From: Siderastrea radians
Lineage: Eukaryota > Cnidaria > Anthozoa > Scleractinia > Rhizangiidae
Direction of reading: 5' to 3'
Length of the DNA: 64,000 nt
NCBI GenBank assembly: GCA_964017195.1
Contig: OZ024890.1
Location: forward strand, 19,601,701-19,665,700
Shown: in pieces, positions 26,121 through 37,474 of the stretch
Layout of the letters: each line of letters begins with the position of its first letter
How positions within the stretch are numbered: position 1 is the first letter of the stretch
Position numbers and translations under genes: made by a program
Notes under the pieces: generated by a model
The model's input: the letters and a program-made list of their open reading frames with translations, nothing else
What the model was told of the DNA's origin: nothing
Databases searched by the model: none

Positions 26121-28265
26121 TTAATCATCCTCCTCATAGCCCTTATATCCATCGACCTCTGTAGGAAAAGTCTTTCGTATACTATTATAAACACAACAGG
26201 GAAGAGGGAGCCTGTTGGATGCCCCAACATATTCCCAGACCAGTCTAACGAACTGTCTGTATGAAACAGACCTGAGGAATCTGTAAAAAAAGAGAATCTG
26301 AGAGTCATAAACAGGGACCTAAATTAAGAATTTAGTTAATGTCTTTCAATAACATGCACATGTACCATTTTTTTTTGGTTGAGACTGTCAAGAGCTGCAA
26401 ACAGACAACTCTACATAGCATACATGTTGACTTACTTTTGTAATAATTTTAAATGTGTATGGCTAAAAAATACGACAAAAGCAATTCTAAAGTATGCAGT
26501 TTTGTCTTTTGCAGCCCCTGACCATTATAAAGATGGGTACATGTAACTCCCTTTCACGCAAAAAAAAAAAAAAAACATGAACATAGTAATTCCCTGTAAA
26601 AAAATTCCCTGAAAAAAAATTTACACTTGCCTTAACATGAAGTTCCAAATATAAGCCCTAGGGTTATATTCATTCAAAGGGTTTTCTTGGGGATGTATTT
26701 CCAGGGAGGGCTTATTACTACCAATGCGCCCCCAAAAAGCAACCAATCGCATTAAAGTCTTGGCTTCCTCTAGTGACCATTTGGAACACCTCAATTGTTC
26801 ACATGACATTCCTTGAGGAATCAGGTCACTTCACATGGTCACATCAGCTATCCAAAAATGTAAATCACGCAAATTAACCTTTTTATCAAAATCGTTTCTG
26901 GGGTGCAAACAGGTTGGAGAATTCAGCAGCATTGGAGGGCTTTTTTAAATCTCCAAATGGATTGGGCATTTAAAATAATAAAAACAGCTTTAAACACAAA
27001 AACAACAGCTAACAGTTCATATTGGGAGGGTTTACTATCAGCATGACCTTTGCATCTGAGATTTGGGGCCTCCAAATTCTGAATTTTAATAACAATAATT
27101 CCAATTTTTATTATAATTATAATAATTCAACAGTATAACATCAATTAAAATTAAATTGGGCTATTGTATAAAATATGACCCTGCCCCCGGTGAAGAATAA
27201 TGGAATTCTTTGTGGGATCAGAGTGAAAATGGTGGAAGGGTAAAAAAATCAACAGAATAATGAATTCTTTAGGGGTAAGGGTCAAAAACAGCTGCATTTT
27301 TTAGGGGTCCAGGGGTAGAACTCATATTATCCTTCAAATTCTTTAAGGCTGAACAGAGATTGCATGGAGTTCTTGAGTGGTAAGAGAGAAAATACCAGTC
27401 CTCAAAAGGGGGGGTGGATATTTAATGCAATGACCCAATGCTCGGAAAAATAAAAAAATTCAATCACAGTAAGCCACAGGGGCTATTGAAACCAGGAAGC
27501 CAATTTGTTTTCCAATAATTGCTTTTTACTTCTTTTTCTCCTACTTATATCAAAATTTGACCTAAAACAAGCATGGGTCATGGAAGTCAAGGAAATCATA
27601 ACCAAAGATAAAATGAATGACATTAAAACAAAGTCTCCAATCTAGCACCAATAACATCACTCACTCATGCTCGGCTGTGTCCCCTTGAGCTAACATGGTG
27701 GTGTACGACCTCTTCCTTTTGGTCTTTAGACCAATGCCTGCGGTGTGTAGTACCCAGCGATTCAAACAAACATCGGTAAAGCCGGGATGCATGGTAATGC
27801 AGTCTCCTTCTCTCTCCAACTCCTCCATCCTTTCCACGCACCTATTTACCTCTACACAGCACCTACATTCTTCGTGTTTCGCCACAAACTCCAGCGAACA
27901 GTTTGAACATTTGCACCTGAGAAACAAGCGAATCGCAAAACGGATTTACATCAATCCGTAAATTAACAAGAAAAAAGACAGAAGGGCGTAATGTATAGTG
28001 GAAATATAGCATTAACAAACCAGTGCTCGACGCTCTCTTCTCCTGCGAATCTGCTCCAAAGAATCTCTTCCTCTTCTTCTTCCTCTGCCACTTGCTCTGC
28101 GTAATGAGCCGCTTCTTGTTCTGTGGCGATTGGTTCTATACTTTCATCGTACGGCAAGAAATATTCTTCTGCCGAATGGAACGAACCCTCGGACGTTTCG
28201 GAACCTGAAGATTGTTCCAAATCGGAGGAATACTCTTCGGAGATTTCCCATTCGGAGGCAGACAT
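26121..28265 (-). CDS. P2X7 C-terminal (ballast) domain-like protein carried by the transposon, 3 exons, 215 aa
   Basis: Exons in transcription order are 28265-28021, 27916-27665 and 26271-26121. Both junctions keep phase and end at TAA. Residues 1-80 are acidic and Ser-rich (MSASEWEISEEYSSDLEQ, then a Glu run). From residue 82 the protein reads as a Cys-rich domain like the cytoplasmic ballast of vertebrate P2X7: WCKCSNC (82-88), ECRCC (98-102), C108, C121 in CITMHPGF, and C132. It continues with YRQFVRLVWEY (170-180), LPCC (189-192) and a terminal GYKGY. In P2X7 the equivalent region binds zinc and guanine nucleotide. No transmembrane segment or channel domain is present, so this is a free ballast-like protein. 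The ATG at 28265 lies 30 bp inside the right CRE block. Its role in transposition is unknown; DNA binding, nucleotide sensing or an accessory role are possible. Confidence 0.85.
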
Positions 28266-28294
28266 GTTGAAGTCAAAACACAAGAAACAGCGAC

Positions 28295-28315
28295 TGAGGT
28301 GAGCCTCTGACGTCA
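28295..28315 (-). promoter_or_regulatory. Right subterminal CRE-containing inverted repeat
   Basis: This is the exact reverse complement of 18635-18655, with TGACGTCA at 28308-28315. It sits 30 bp upstream of the P2X7-like ATG. Confidence 0.6.
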
Positions 28316-28498
28316 CGAGCTATTAAAATTGCGCAATCACCCAGGAACATGTTTTCAGTAATGGCGGACACATTTTACGCGACTTTGGAGCTAAAAAATA
28401 GTGGGATGGAAGGTTTGTTGTTCAGTTTTTTGGGCAAATATAGACACAACACGATATTCTCCGACAGAATCTGGCCGAAATAAACCAACCAATTTTCG

Positions 28499-28511
28499 TC
28501 CCAGTGGCACT
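28499..28511 (-). repeat. Right terminal inverted repeat of the Kolobok-like element
   Basis: TCCCAGTGGCACT, the reverse complement of the left end, followed by TTAA at 28512-28515. Confidence 0.9.
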
Positions 28512-28769
28512 TTAATATTTTGGCAAATCTCAGCCTCGACGTTCTTATAAAAAAGGTTCTTATAAAAAAAAGGAGTGTATGTTGTTCTTATAAAAAAAAA
28601 AAAAAGGGAGTGTATGTAGTAATGAGAGGATTGGACTTTCGGCCTGATGGTCGGAGGATCGAGTCCTTCTGCCTTCATGAAAAGCTGGCGGGTATTAAAC
28701 CTACCCAGAGAGGAGTATTAGTATTTTTAGCTAAAAGGTCCCCGCCAACGAGCTGCGGAAATATCTATT

Positions 28770-29005
28770 GTTGTGATTGTTGCGGATACAATGTTTCTCT
28801 AAACGTTTCCCTGTTTACGCGCACACAAACTGAACAACTGTCGCGGAAACACTTTTGCTTCCGTGAATCCGCGAGACAAATAAATGGTTGTGGCTTTTTT
28901 AAGAAACATTTTTTTCGCCACAAATGTTTTCCTGCTTGCGTGCCGAGAAAATATTTTGGGAAAAAGTGTTTCCGCAACAATGTTTCTGGGTTTGCGAGGG
29001 CCTTA
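28770..29005. mobile_element. Imperfect palindromic element
   Basis: TTGCGGATACAATGTTTC at the left is mirrored by TTCCGCAACAATGTTTC at the right. GCGGAAACACTTTT recurs inside. Confidence 0.4.
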
Positions 29006-29169
29006 AGCTTACGATAGCACTTTTTTGGAACTGACATTGTTGGCATGAGTACAAATCGTTTTTCTTGCCAAGAAACCTGTGAATAAAAGAAAAAACACCG
29101 ATTTTTTGTCGAGCAAATCCCAATATATGTATGCATTGTTGTTGCAATGTAATTGTTTGTTCCTTTGTA

Positions 29170-29331
29170 CAGTGGAATCCCGACAAGGGACTGGCAAGAT
29201 GTGTTCGTTACAATGGGGGCTCGTTATATCGGGGTTCTTTTTCATACATTTTACTATTACTGGGCCGAAAATATGGTTCATTATTTCGGGGTCTTGGTTA
29301 TATAGGGGATCGTTTTATCGGGGCTCCACTG
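29170..29331. mobile_element. Tc1/mariner-type MITE, 162 bp
   Basis: Inverted ends CAGTGGAATCCCGA and CAGTGGAGCCCCGA are flanked by TA on both sides (29168-29169 and 29332-29333). Confidence 0.75.
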
Positions 29332-30729
29332 TATCTTTTAGTTTCTACCCGTCGGCGGCCAAATTTACCTAACACTTGGACTCACACAAAGATATCTTTC
29401 TATTTAGGCGAATTAAAAATTCTTTTCACATTGGCGAGAAGCAATTGTTAAGCCGCCAAGAGCTTGATGCAATCCTAATTAAAATTGAATGAGAAAATAA
29501 ACGCCACTTTGCGACGGTAACAGAATAAAATCTTTTCACCGCAGTAATAATTGTACAACTGAGCAAACACAATAAATCTCTTCCGATGATATCATCTCGG
29601 GTGGTTAGACCCTATGCAAACATGTCAGCGATTTACTTTACTGAAATAATGGCTTCGCTCGTTAAAAGCTTGTTACATAAAAAAAATTTAATTGATTTTC
29701 AATGCAGGTTTTACCCTCAAGTAACTATGGGCACGGGTTTAAGTTAATTATGTTTCTTTCTTCGAAGCTTGTCGATACAGTCGCTTTTTCTCGGAGTTTG
29801 TGTCTTATTTGTCTTCAATTTCTTTCCGCTTCGAAATTTACATTTCGTACGAGCTTTTTATGTTTATCTCATAAGCATAATCGAAGAAATTGTACTTTAC
29901 GGCCGCTGTTTGCCATTTCTATCAGTTTACCGCAAGTTGGCTCTCCCGCAAAAACAAAAAATTGCCAGCAGCTCTCCACAATGACCTGAAAAGAAGCCGT
30001 GAATGTACCGACATAAAACTGCTCCTGATATTTGTTTAGGTTCTCTTTACGAGAAAACTAATCTTTCCGCTCGCAATGTTCGTCCATAGCAGTCAATAAA
30101 GCCATTTGCCGCTTGCTAATTCCCCGAACAAAGCAACCCGAAACGAGTTTGCAGACAGATGAATGAATCTGAAATTTTGATGGCACACGCTAAGTATTCA
30201 AATTGACGTCTGCAAACTTAAATACTGGGAAAATATGTCAGAGTACCCAGTTTCATCCGTTTATGATATAGCGATGGAATATCGAGTTATATATTTTGCC
30301 GCGAACTACGCGGCAAATTTTTGCCGCCAACTTGACAAAAAGCAAATCGCGAAATTAAACATTTCTGGTTTCGAATTTTAATTGTCGCTCTTTCTCCTTT
30401 TTCCGCCAACTTAAGTAAACATATTTAGAAAAAAGCATTTGTATAGGACTATGCGGCCGCCGGCAGTTTGCATGAAAAGAAAATTTAATTACAATTTAAA
30501 CGCGAAACTACTAGTTTAGGCGTAGTCTTAAAAAATTCGATTAAACCATCTTAAGTGTTTTGTAAATTTTATTACTTTCAAACGTGCGTCAATTCAGTCC
30601 GCAATCGAACAAAACACTGAATACATGGTTGTTTCTATAAAAATATTACTGTACAGTTCATTCTTTATCCATAAATAATTAATATATATGAAAATACAAA
30701 TAGTAACTCGATAGATTGTATCAAAATAA

Positions 30730-32343
30730 TTATTTCAAAGCCATGGCGTTTTCAATGAAACGCTTCATATCAGTATCTTGAGCCATGTCGATAGGTAGCA
30801 ACCCGTTGTCAGTTTCTGTAAATAAATCTGCGCCATGTTCTATTAATATCGATGCTGTAACAGCATTTCCTTCTCTCACAGCCTCGTGTAGGGGACTGCT
30901 TCCGTTCAAAGATTGTCTGTTCACCTCAGCCCCGTGAAGAAGCAGTAACCTCACGCCTTCAGCATCGCCTTTCGCTGCCGTCTCATGAAGAAGCGAAACG
31001 CCACAGCTATTTAACTCGTTTACATTGATAACTTCTTCGATTGCGCTCGCGATCGGAGCTCTAGAAACGTTAGTTCGAGCGTTCGCATACAAGGCGGGAG
31101 ATGAATATCTTCGCGGTGAAAACTGATATTCGTCGATTTCTATCACGCGCTCTTGATTAGGAAATCTTCCGATCTCCGGGGTAATACTGGAGGCACGTAG
31201 TCGATCATGTTCGTAAACCGAATTGTTCTGCTTTGCCGTGGTTGGTGCTGAAAAACGCCGCGGTGTGTAAAACCGTTCATCCGGCTCTATCTCGTGGTGT
31301 GTGGAATGTTTTCCGGGCTGTGGGTATATGTTCATTGAAGTCGCACGCATTCGATCATGAATCTTGTATTCCTCCGCCCTCGAGTTATTGTTTTGCTTGG
31401 CTGTAGTTATTGTTTCAACATTTCCGCACTCGAACCTGTACAAATTAACCACAGAATTTGTTGATCCTGAGCTGTATGCTGAGTCGGAGGAAGTTGAAGA
31501 ATCGGACGAATTTGAGCTTAAGGAAGCTGTGGACCGTCTTTTGAAAATCTCTTGTCGACGTTTTCCGCATTTAGGACAAAATAAACATGTTCCCCCAACA
31601 CCACCACCGTCAAACTCGGCCCGATTTCTCGTACTTTCGAGAATATTTCCAGTGGGTAATGCAACACCGGTAAGACGTGGAATATCCATTAACCCTTCCC
31701 GATCTTTATCTCTCGTCTTGACATTTGCGGTTGGAAGTCTTGGGTCGTCTACGGAACTGCGCCTTTTTTGCGTTTCAGCCAAATTCAAAGAAATATTTGA
31801 AGGCAGAATTTCGCTCGCAGCTCTCCGTCGCTCTTGTTCAATTTCCTCTGCATCGTTTCGTTGTAGCTTTTCCTCGAGAAGTTCACGCACATCAGGCGTT
31901 CTTTTTAGGTACTCCTCGACGTCTCTGGCTAAACCAGCGCGCCGCATGCCTTCAGCGAGAATTATGACAGACTGTAGATCGCGCGCTAGGTCAAGCGCTT
32001 GTTCCCCCTGATCGTTTTCTAAGCCCAGTGGAGCACCCATGGCAATAAGATAGCGCATGATGGAGTAATTGCGCGCCACGGTTGCAGCGTGCATTACGCT
32101 CCATCCTTCTTTGTCTTGAATATTCATGTCTGCGCCGTAAGTTACGAGGAGTTGCACGAGCTTTAGATTCCCCGTGAATGAGCTCCGTTGGAGAGCTGTA
32201 ATGCCGTCTTCGTCGATATCATCGACGTGGAACTGCGATTCGTTCTGCTCGAGAAGAAATTTCACTCTCAAGACGTCTTTGCTGTGTACTGCTTCGTGGA
32301 ACAACTCCACGGGTTTGCGCTTCACGGCGAATTTTCTTAACAT
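30730..32343 (-). CDS. Ankyrin-repeat protein with MYPT-like N-terminus, intronless, 537 aa
   Basis: A single uninterrupted ORF runs from the ATG at 32343 to TAA at 30730. The frame stays open a few codons upstream, but there is no earlier ATG. The first ankyrin block (about residues 10-125) contains DEDGITALQRSSFTGN and DKEGWSVMHAATVARN. Its order and spacing recall the myosin phosphatase targeting family (PPP1R12/16), as does the following Arg/Glu-rich helical segment (about 130-190). The middle is low-complexity, with a Ser-rich stretch (SLSSNSSDSSTSSDS) preceded by a Cys cluster (CLFCPKC). A second ankyrin block (about 440-525) includes GVSLLHETAAKGD and GSSPLHEAVREGN. No convincing PP1-docking RVxF precedes the repeats: the only RVKF lies inside an ankyrin helix. 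It may be a scaffold; exact orthology is uncertain. Confidence 0.8.
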   Translation of the reverse strand: MLRKFAVKRKPVELFHEAVHSKDVLRVKFLLEQNESQFHVDDIDEDGITALQRSSFTGNLKLVQLLVTYGADMNIQDKEGWSVMHAATVARNYSIMRYLIAMGAPLGLENDQGEQALDLARDLQSVIILAEGMRRAGLARDVEEYLKRTPDVRELLEEKLQRNDAEEIEQERRRAASEILPSNISLNLAETQKRRSSVDDPRLPTANVKTRDKDREGLMDIPRLTGVALPTGNILESTRNRAEFDGGGVGGTCLFCPKCGKRRQEIFKRRSTASLSSNSSDSSTSSDSAYSSGSTNSVVNLYRFECGNVETITTAKQNNNSRAEEYKIHDRMRATSMNIYPQPGKHSTHHEIEPDERFYTPRRFSAPTTAKQNNSVYEHDRLRASSITPEIGRFPNQERVIEIDEYQFSPRRYSSPALYANARTNVSRAPIASAIEEVINVNELNSCGVSLLHETAAKGDAEGVRLLLLHGAEVNRQSLNGSSPLHEAVREGNAVTASILIEHGADLFTETDNGLLPIDMAQDTDMKRFIENAMALK

Positions 32344-35300
32344 CGCGATCAGAGTCCTCGTCACCGCAGATAAATCCCGCGTTGTTGTTGTGGAAACAGC
32401 TAGCTATTCTTTGAGAGGTGTAGCACACGTCTGTGTCGCGTCGTGGCTTGTTGCTTCTGAAAACTGGCCAGGTTGAGATTCAAAGGAAATTAGCACCTTA
32501 CGTGCACCAACAATGCACCGGGAGCCCCCGCATACAAGCTCTGTAAAGAAACAGTTATATCAACATGTCAACCTGTATTGTTTCGATTGATTGCTCGCAA
32601 TGACAGTCAATTGACGTAGGTATTATCAGCTCTTATTGCCTGTCTCCAGTTGAGATAATGAATGTCCTTTTGTGGAAGCGGTGGTTTCGGGGTCATGTCC
32701 GTTAGTTTGTTTTACGAGTGCCTTAATTGTGATTTCGTTGTCATTTGTTTTGAGGCAATTTCAAGAGTGTCTCGTCTCTGGGACTTATTAGTCCGCATAG
32801 CTCAAATACACTTGGTGCGATATTTCATTTGTTTCGCATTGTTTACCAACATTAAACACCTTTTCTTTGTCCTAGTTAAGACACTCATCAAGCTTTTTAA
32901 TTAATGCCTCTAATCAAAACCCGATTATTGTTGGTGCGTCTGAACAAATGTTTTATTGAAAGCTCTTAAAATCCTCCGACTCGGCAGTTCGGCATTTCAT
33001 CAGAAGATGCTAAGGTTCAAAGCTCAAGTTGGTTCATGTGACAAAACTAATACCAGTAGAAATGATTCAACTAAAACTTTTATCAGTCCTTGGTGCATGA
33101 TTATTATCACGGCACGAAGAACTGATAGAAATTTCAATGCTAGTTTTCCACTTCGCTGCTTCTGAGAGTGGTCTGGAGTTCTTGTAGCAAGAAGTTTACA
33201 ACTACAATATACAGCTATTTGCATAATACAAGCATTCTACTTTTCTCAGAGAGAAAAATAGCATTTTTACATGTTAACACGCTATGCAGGCCTACAACAC
33301 TGTTCCGAATGAAAAAGCTGAAAAAGGCTGGAAGCGCCATAAAATTAAATTAGCTTGTGATACGTGATCAAAATTTCAACTTTGTTTTCTTGAAATAGAA
33401 TCGATATCAATATCACTGGTTATTGTTTAGAACACTAGTCTCTCTGAGGTGTAACCACAACAGATATTGTGCAAGCACTCAATAATTGCCTTCGGGCTGA
33501 TCATGAGAGCGAGAAAATATTTCTTTCATAAAATAAAACATAGAAACACGAGTTGTATCTCGGTAACCAGACGTTTGTTAAGTGCTCTTGAAAAATAGTT
33601 TGACTTTGTTTTGATTTCTCCGAGCCGAATCTCGAGCGTTCAAACGCGTTCCTATAAGTCTGGGGTAAAAGCAGCCTTCAAAATTCTCTGCAAAAATACT
33701 CGAGTTTTTGTGCAATACTTACCGGTGCTGATCAAATTTTCTTAGTGGATTTTTTTAGTAAATTTGTGTTAAGTGATTTTTCTTTCACTCAAAAGAAATA
33801 AACGGTTCAATTTTCCTCAAAATCAGTCCATTTTTCCCGAGTTTTCATGAAGTAAATGCCACGGATGGCATGCACCGGTAAGCATGGTAAGCTTATTACC
33901 AACTAAGGTAGTTAAGATTTTAAGCACTGTTCGAAGCGAGCCGGCACTGTTTGTAGAAACAAAAGTAATGTTTTCAAAAACTGACCTTTGATGATTTGCA
34001 TTGTTTATAAGATCAATAAGACGCGACATGGAAATCTGTTAAGGGCAGTGTCACACTTATTTTTCTTTAGAAAAACATGAAACGGATATGCCTACTGTGT
34101 TCTGCCGCAATCTTTACATGGACCAGTGATCCGCGGTAAACCTACCTCACCAGTCGAAGTAAACAGTGAATCTTTTTAAGGCTCGTTGAGAAAATCTATT
34201 TTCAAAATAATGAAAAAACAAACAGCACCACAGTAATGTATGCTCAGTAGCTTTTATTTTAGTGTTAACACTTAAAAAGAATTTCATCCACAGAGTCCAA
34301 AAGCTTTAAATTTTGATTCACACGACTGGGGACTTGATCACGACGTGACTGTGGCAGTGTAGGTTTAAAAATAGTCGGTGTGCAAAAACCGCTTAGCTGT
34401 ATACGCCCCGGAAATGTTCTAATACAACACTCAGGAAGGAACTCAAGAGGTCTTTTTAAAACCAATTATGCATCCCTCGCGGATTGAATTCCATTCTTGA
34501 AAATTTATCTTACATTAGTAATTGGGACGTAGTCATATTTAAACTGTCTGTCATTGCAGTTGTGCGCCTGATAAGATAAATTCCCGACCGATGATACCGA
34601 TGTGCTCGAGATATAGATGCTTGATCAGTTCCCAGCAAGAAATATCCTAGTTTGTTCTTGATATGAGTGTTTCTGCTATTTGTTAGTTCCTGGGTGTGTT
34701 GAAGGAAATAAGACCAAATAAAGGTTTTGAGGAAAGCCTTCAATATATGGCCGCATCATGTATGTTTTTACGCACTGGCTGGGTTGACCTTTAGGTTGTT
34801 TCGTAGAGTAGCGTGGCAAACGGTGCAAGGTTTTGTAGTCCGGCATTACAAAGATTATGTTTCAAAAGTGAATTGGCGATTACATTTATACTCGCCAGAT
34901 TCTGTCTGAGAACGTTGCATATAAAACGAAATGAAGTAAGTAGTTGAAATCTGTAATAAATGTGATTTGTGTGGGTTGTAGAGGCATTTCTGATGTTTAT
35001 CTGATATGGTCATGTAGAAAGAAGCTAATTTCCTAAGGGGGGCGACGTTCTGGAGCCCTTCTGGTGGTGGTGGTGGTGGCGGGGGGGGGGGGGGGGCTTT
35101 GTATGGCAAACGGCTGCTGAGCCATTTCAGTTAAGCGAAAGGGGTCTGGGCAAGGGTAACAGTGGTATTGTCCTAGAGTATTCATTAATTAATAAGCGCG
35201 CTACGTACAACTCGGGAAGCCATATAATGAAACAAGTTTTAATCTGAAAATTGTGGTTACGGGGGTGGTGTCAATTTTTGGTTTTCCTCGCGTGTGAGTA

Positions 35301-37474
35301 GGACTGTTACTAAGCAGTTGAAATCTCTAAGAAAATGTGTGGGTTGTAGTATTTACGGTTGTTTATCCATAACAGTGAAGCTAATATATTCCAAGAACCT
35401 TAACTTGCGCGACACCGTGACGCCAGTCATGGGCAAGTCGTGGTGCAAACCTCTTCAATTCACGTCAAGTCAAGTATTGTTTTAAGAGCTTATATATCAA
35501 TTCGTTGGATTTTCTACACTTAACAAGTTATCCACGTTATTCTTTTCTTCCCATTGTTCTGGCTTGTAAATCATTTCTTTAGGAAAGACACATGCAGAAA
35601 CCTTGACCTAAGGGCCGAAATTTTCGGGGAATGCATTCAATCTATTACCCGAAATTTCTACCTTTTAACACTGAGTGATCAACCTACTCTTTTGTGTCTT
35701 GTTCTGGGGGTTTGTAACTCATCCCTCTGATAGTGAAGCAGACAGAAACCTTTTAAAAAAACCCTAGTCGAATTTTCAACACCTTGCCCTGGGCGCTAGT
35801 AAATCATCTCGCTGAGAAAAAAGAAAGACTGACAGAAAGAAGCCGAGAAACGTACGAGCTTTTAAACCACTGCGAAAAAGACAGAAAAACGAAAACGCTC
35901 ATCCAAGTGTAAAATTTTCTATCTTTTAAATCCGTCTTTCAACGTCTTCTACTTGAGGGCTTATATAACCTCTCTGACCAAATTAACCCTTCGATCCTAC
36001 AGTTTATTGTTCTGGGGGTTATTTAGAAATCATTTCTTATCCCCGGACAAATGAAAACATTTTCACTCGACTACTTTCAGCATGTCTCACATGTTGGGCC
36101 ACCACGGGGAATGATGTTGGATGATGGTGAATGCATGCTGGATGGCGTTGAACGGAATTTGATTGCCATAACATGTTGAATTTTAACAGTGTTGAAAGCT
36201 GGTGAATGGAAACGTTGCATCCATTTGTCCGCACTCTTAAGAGCTTCTTAACCGGCTTAAGTACCGCTCGAATTTTTAAACCTTTTAGTAATGCCTTCGA
36301 ATGATCGACCCGTCCACACGCAAATAAAAGTCATTCGAAATATTAAATTTGAAGTCTGCTCAGTAGTGCATGGTCTGTGGCATTTGTGAGACGTCACGGT
36401 GGAGAGGCCCAAGGGGATGAGACCCGGAAGTAAAGGGGGGCGGGAAGCGGGAGAGAAGAGGGAGTAACCGGGATAAAACGGCATTTTTGAGGGGAGGCAG
36501 GAAGCGGGAGGGATAAGAAAAATTTTCGCTATGTTGTGTGATATCACTGTATTCTACTACAGTTCAAAGCGCAGAAGCGCGGTAGCTATCAAGGGAGGGG
36601 TGCGAACTGGGAGTAAATGGTACGGGAAGCAGAACGGTTTGGACCGTCCTCCCCTCCCCCCCCCCCCCCCCACCCTTCCGGAGCTGTCAAAGAAAAAAAA
36701 TTCATGAATGTTAGAGACGCATTTTACCTGAGCTCTGATTTAAAAGCCGGTTTGGACGCACTACTTTGACCGAATGGTGTAGTTTTGCCTAGTTTAAGTT
36801 GCAACTGAACAAGAATGGTATGAAATTGCCATATTTTACGTTACGTCCAACAACCAGTTGACAATCTCCGACAAAATATTCATTCAATTCGTTCTTCACT
36901 GCCTATACATCTTTCTTGGAGCTAGAGAATTCCTTTTTTAATGATTTGTGAAGAACACGTTCCCATTTTTATAAGCGGTCTATAACGGTACTACTGTCTT
37001 TTTTTGTCTAGTCTATTTATAACCAGTAGCACTTAGAACTATGGATACCATGCTGCTTCGTCGTACTGATTTCTTTGACGTTTTTCAGTGATAGCCCAAT
37101 CTGTATTGCACTGTCAGGCGTGTTTAGAATCGACAGCTGCAGGAGCCCATGGGCCCCTGACTGCTGGGAAAAACTCTTCTCTTTAAGGGGCCAGTCTGGT
37201 CAGATGCTGTGTTCAGTTCCCAACGTTTCAGCCCTTTTTCTTAATTACATCCTTGAGATTTCATTCAATCCAAAAATGCTTCCATAGGTTGGTATACTTG
37301 GCAGTGCGAGCCCCCATAACCTGTGAGATTTGTTCGCGATTTTCGAAGTGAAGGTAAAGAAAAAATGGCGAGAATGAATGAATTTTAACAAAATTGAAAA
37401 ATATTACACGTAAGAATTTTAAGAAGTGGCCTGCGTCACAGACAGTCTACACCACCGGTAGGGACTTTTAGCCC

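Larger units (their letters stand above)
18440..28511. mobile_element. Kolobok-like DNA transposon, 10.07 kb, apparently complete
   Basis: The element is bounded by TTAA at 18436-18439 and 28512-28515. Its ends are a perfect 13-bp inverted repeat (AGTGCCACTGGGA), continued by imperfect subterminal inverted similarity over about 210 bp (CCGCCATTACTG, then a 21-bp CRE block). Inside are two convergent genes: a THAP/DDE transposase on the plus strand (18749-25326) and a P2X7-ballast-like gene on the minus strand (26121-28265). TTAA target duplication plus a THAP transposase points to Kolobok. piggyBac also uses TTAA, but its transposase is different. Flanks on both sides carry the same GTTCTTA-rich repeat with AAATCTCAGCC, so the element seems to have landed inside an older repeat. 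Intact ends and two open genes suggest a young or potentially autonomous copy. Confidence 0.88.
28516..30729. other. Intergenic, repeats only
   Basis: It begins with three short GTTCTTATAAAAA repeats (28540-28600), the other half of the repeat left of the transposon. Two MITE-like palindromes follow at 28770-29005 and 29170-29331. From 29340 to 30729 I see nothing coding; this is the 3' flank of the ankyrin gene. Confidence 0.6.

Noticed and set aside
28630..28690. tRNA-like string with GGATCGAGTCC
   Set aside because: A B-box-like segment is present but no A box or cloverleaf can be drawn.
28520..29017. Plus-strand 165-aa ORF right of the transposon
   Set aside because: It is composed of GTTCTTATAAAAA repeats and a palindromic element; no family similarity.
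31364..32011. Plus-strand 215-aa ORF
   Set aside because: It is the antisense shadow of the ankyrin-repeat gene.
32256..32268. RVKF near the N-terminus of the ankyrin protein as a PP1-docking motif
   Set aside because: It sits in the second helix of an ankyrin repeat (LRVKFLLE), where this pattern is structural, not in an exposed leader.
34855..35109. Reverse-strand poly-proline ORF
   Set aside because: It arises from a GGT/G homopolymer run.
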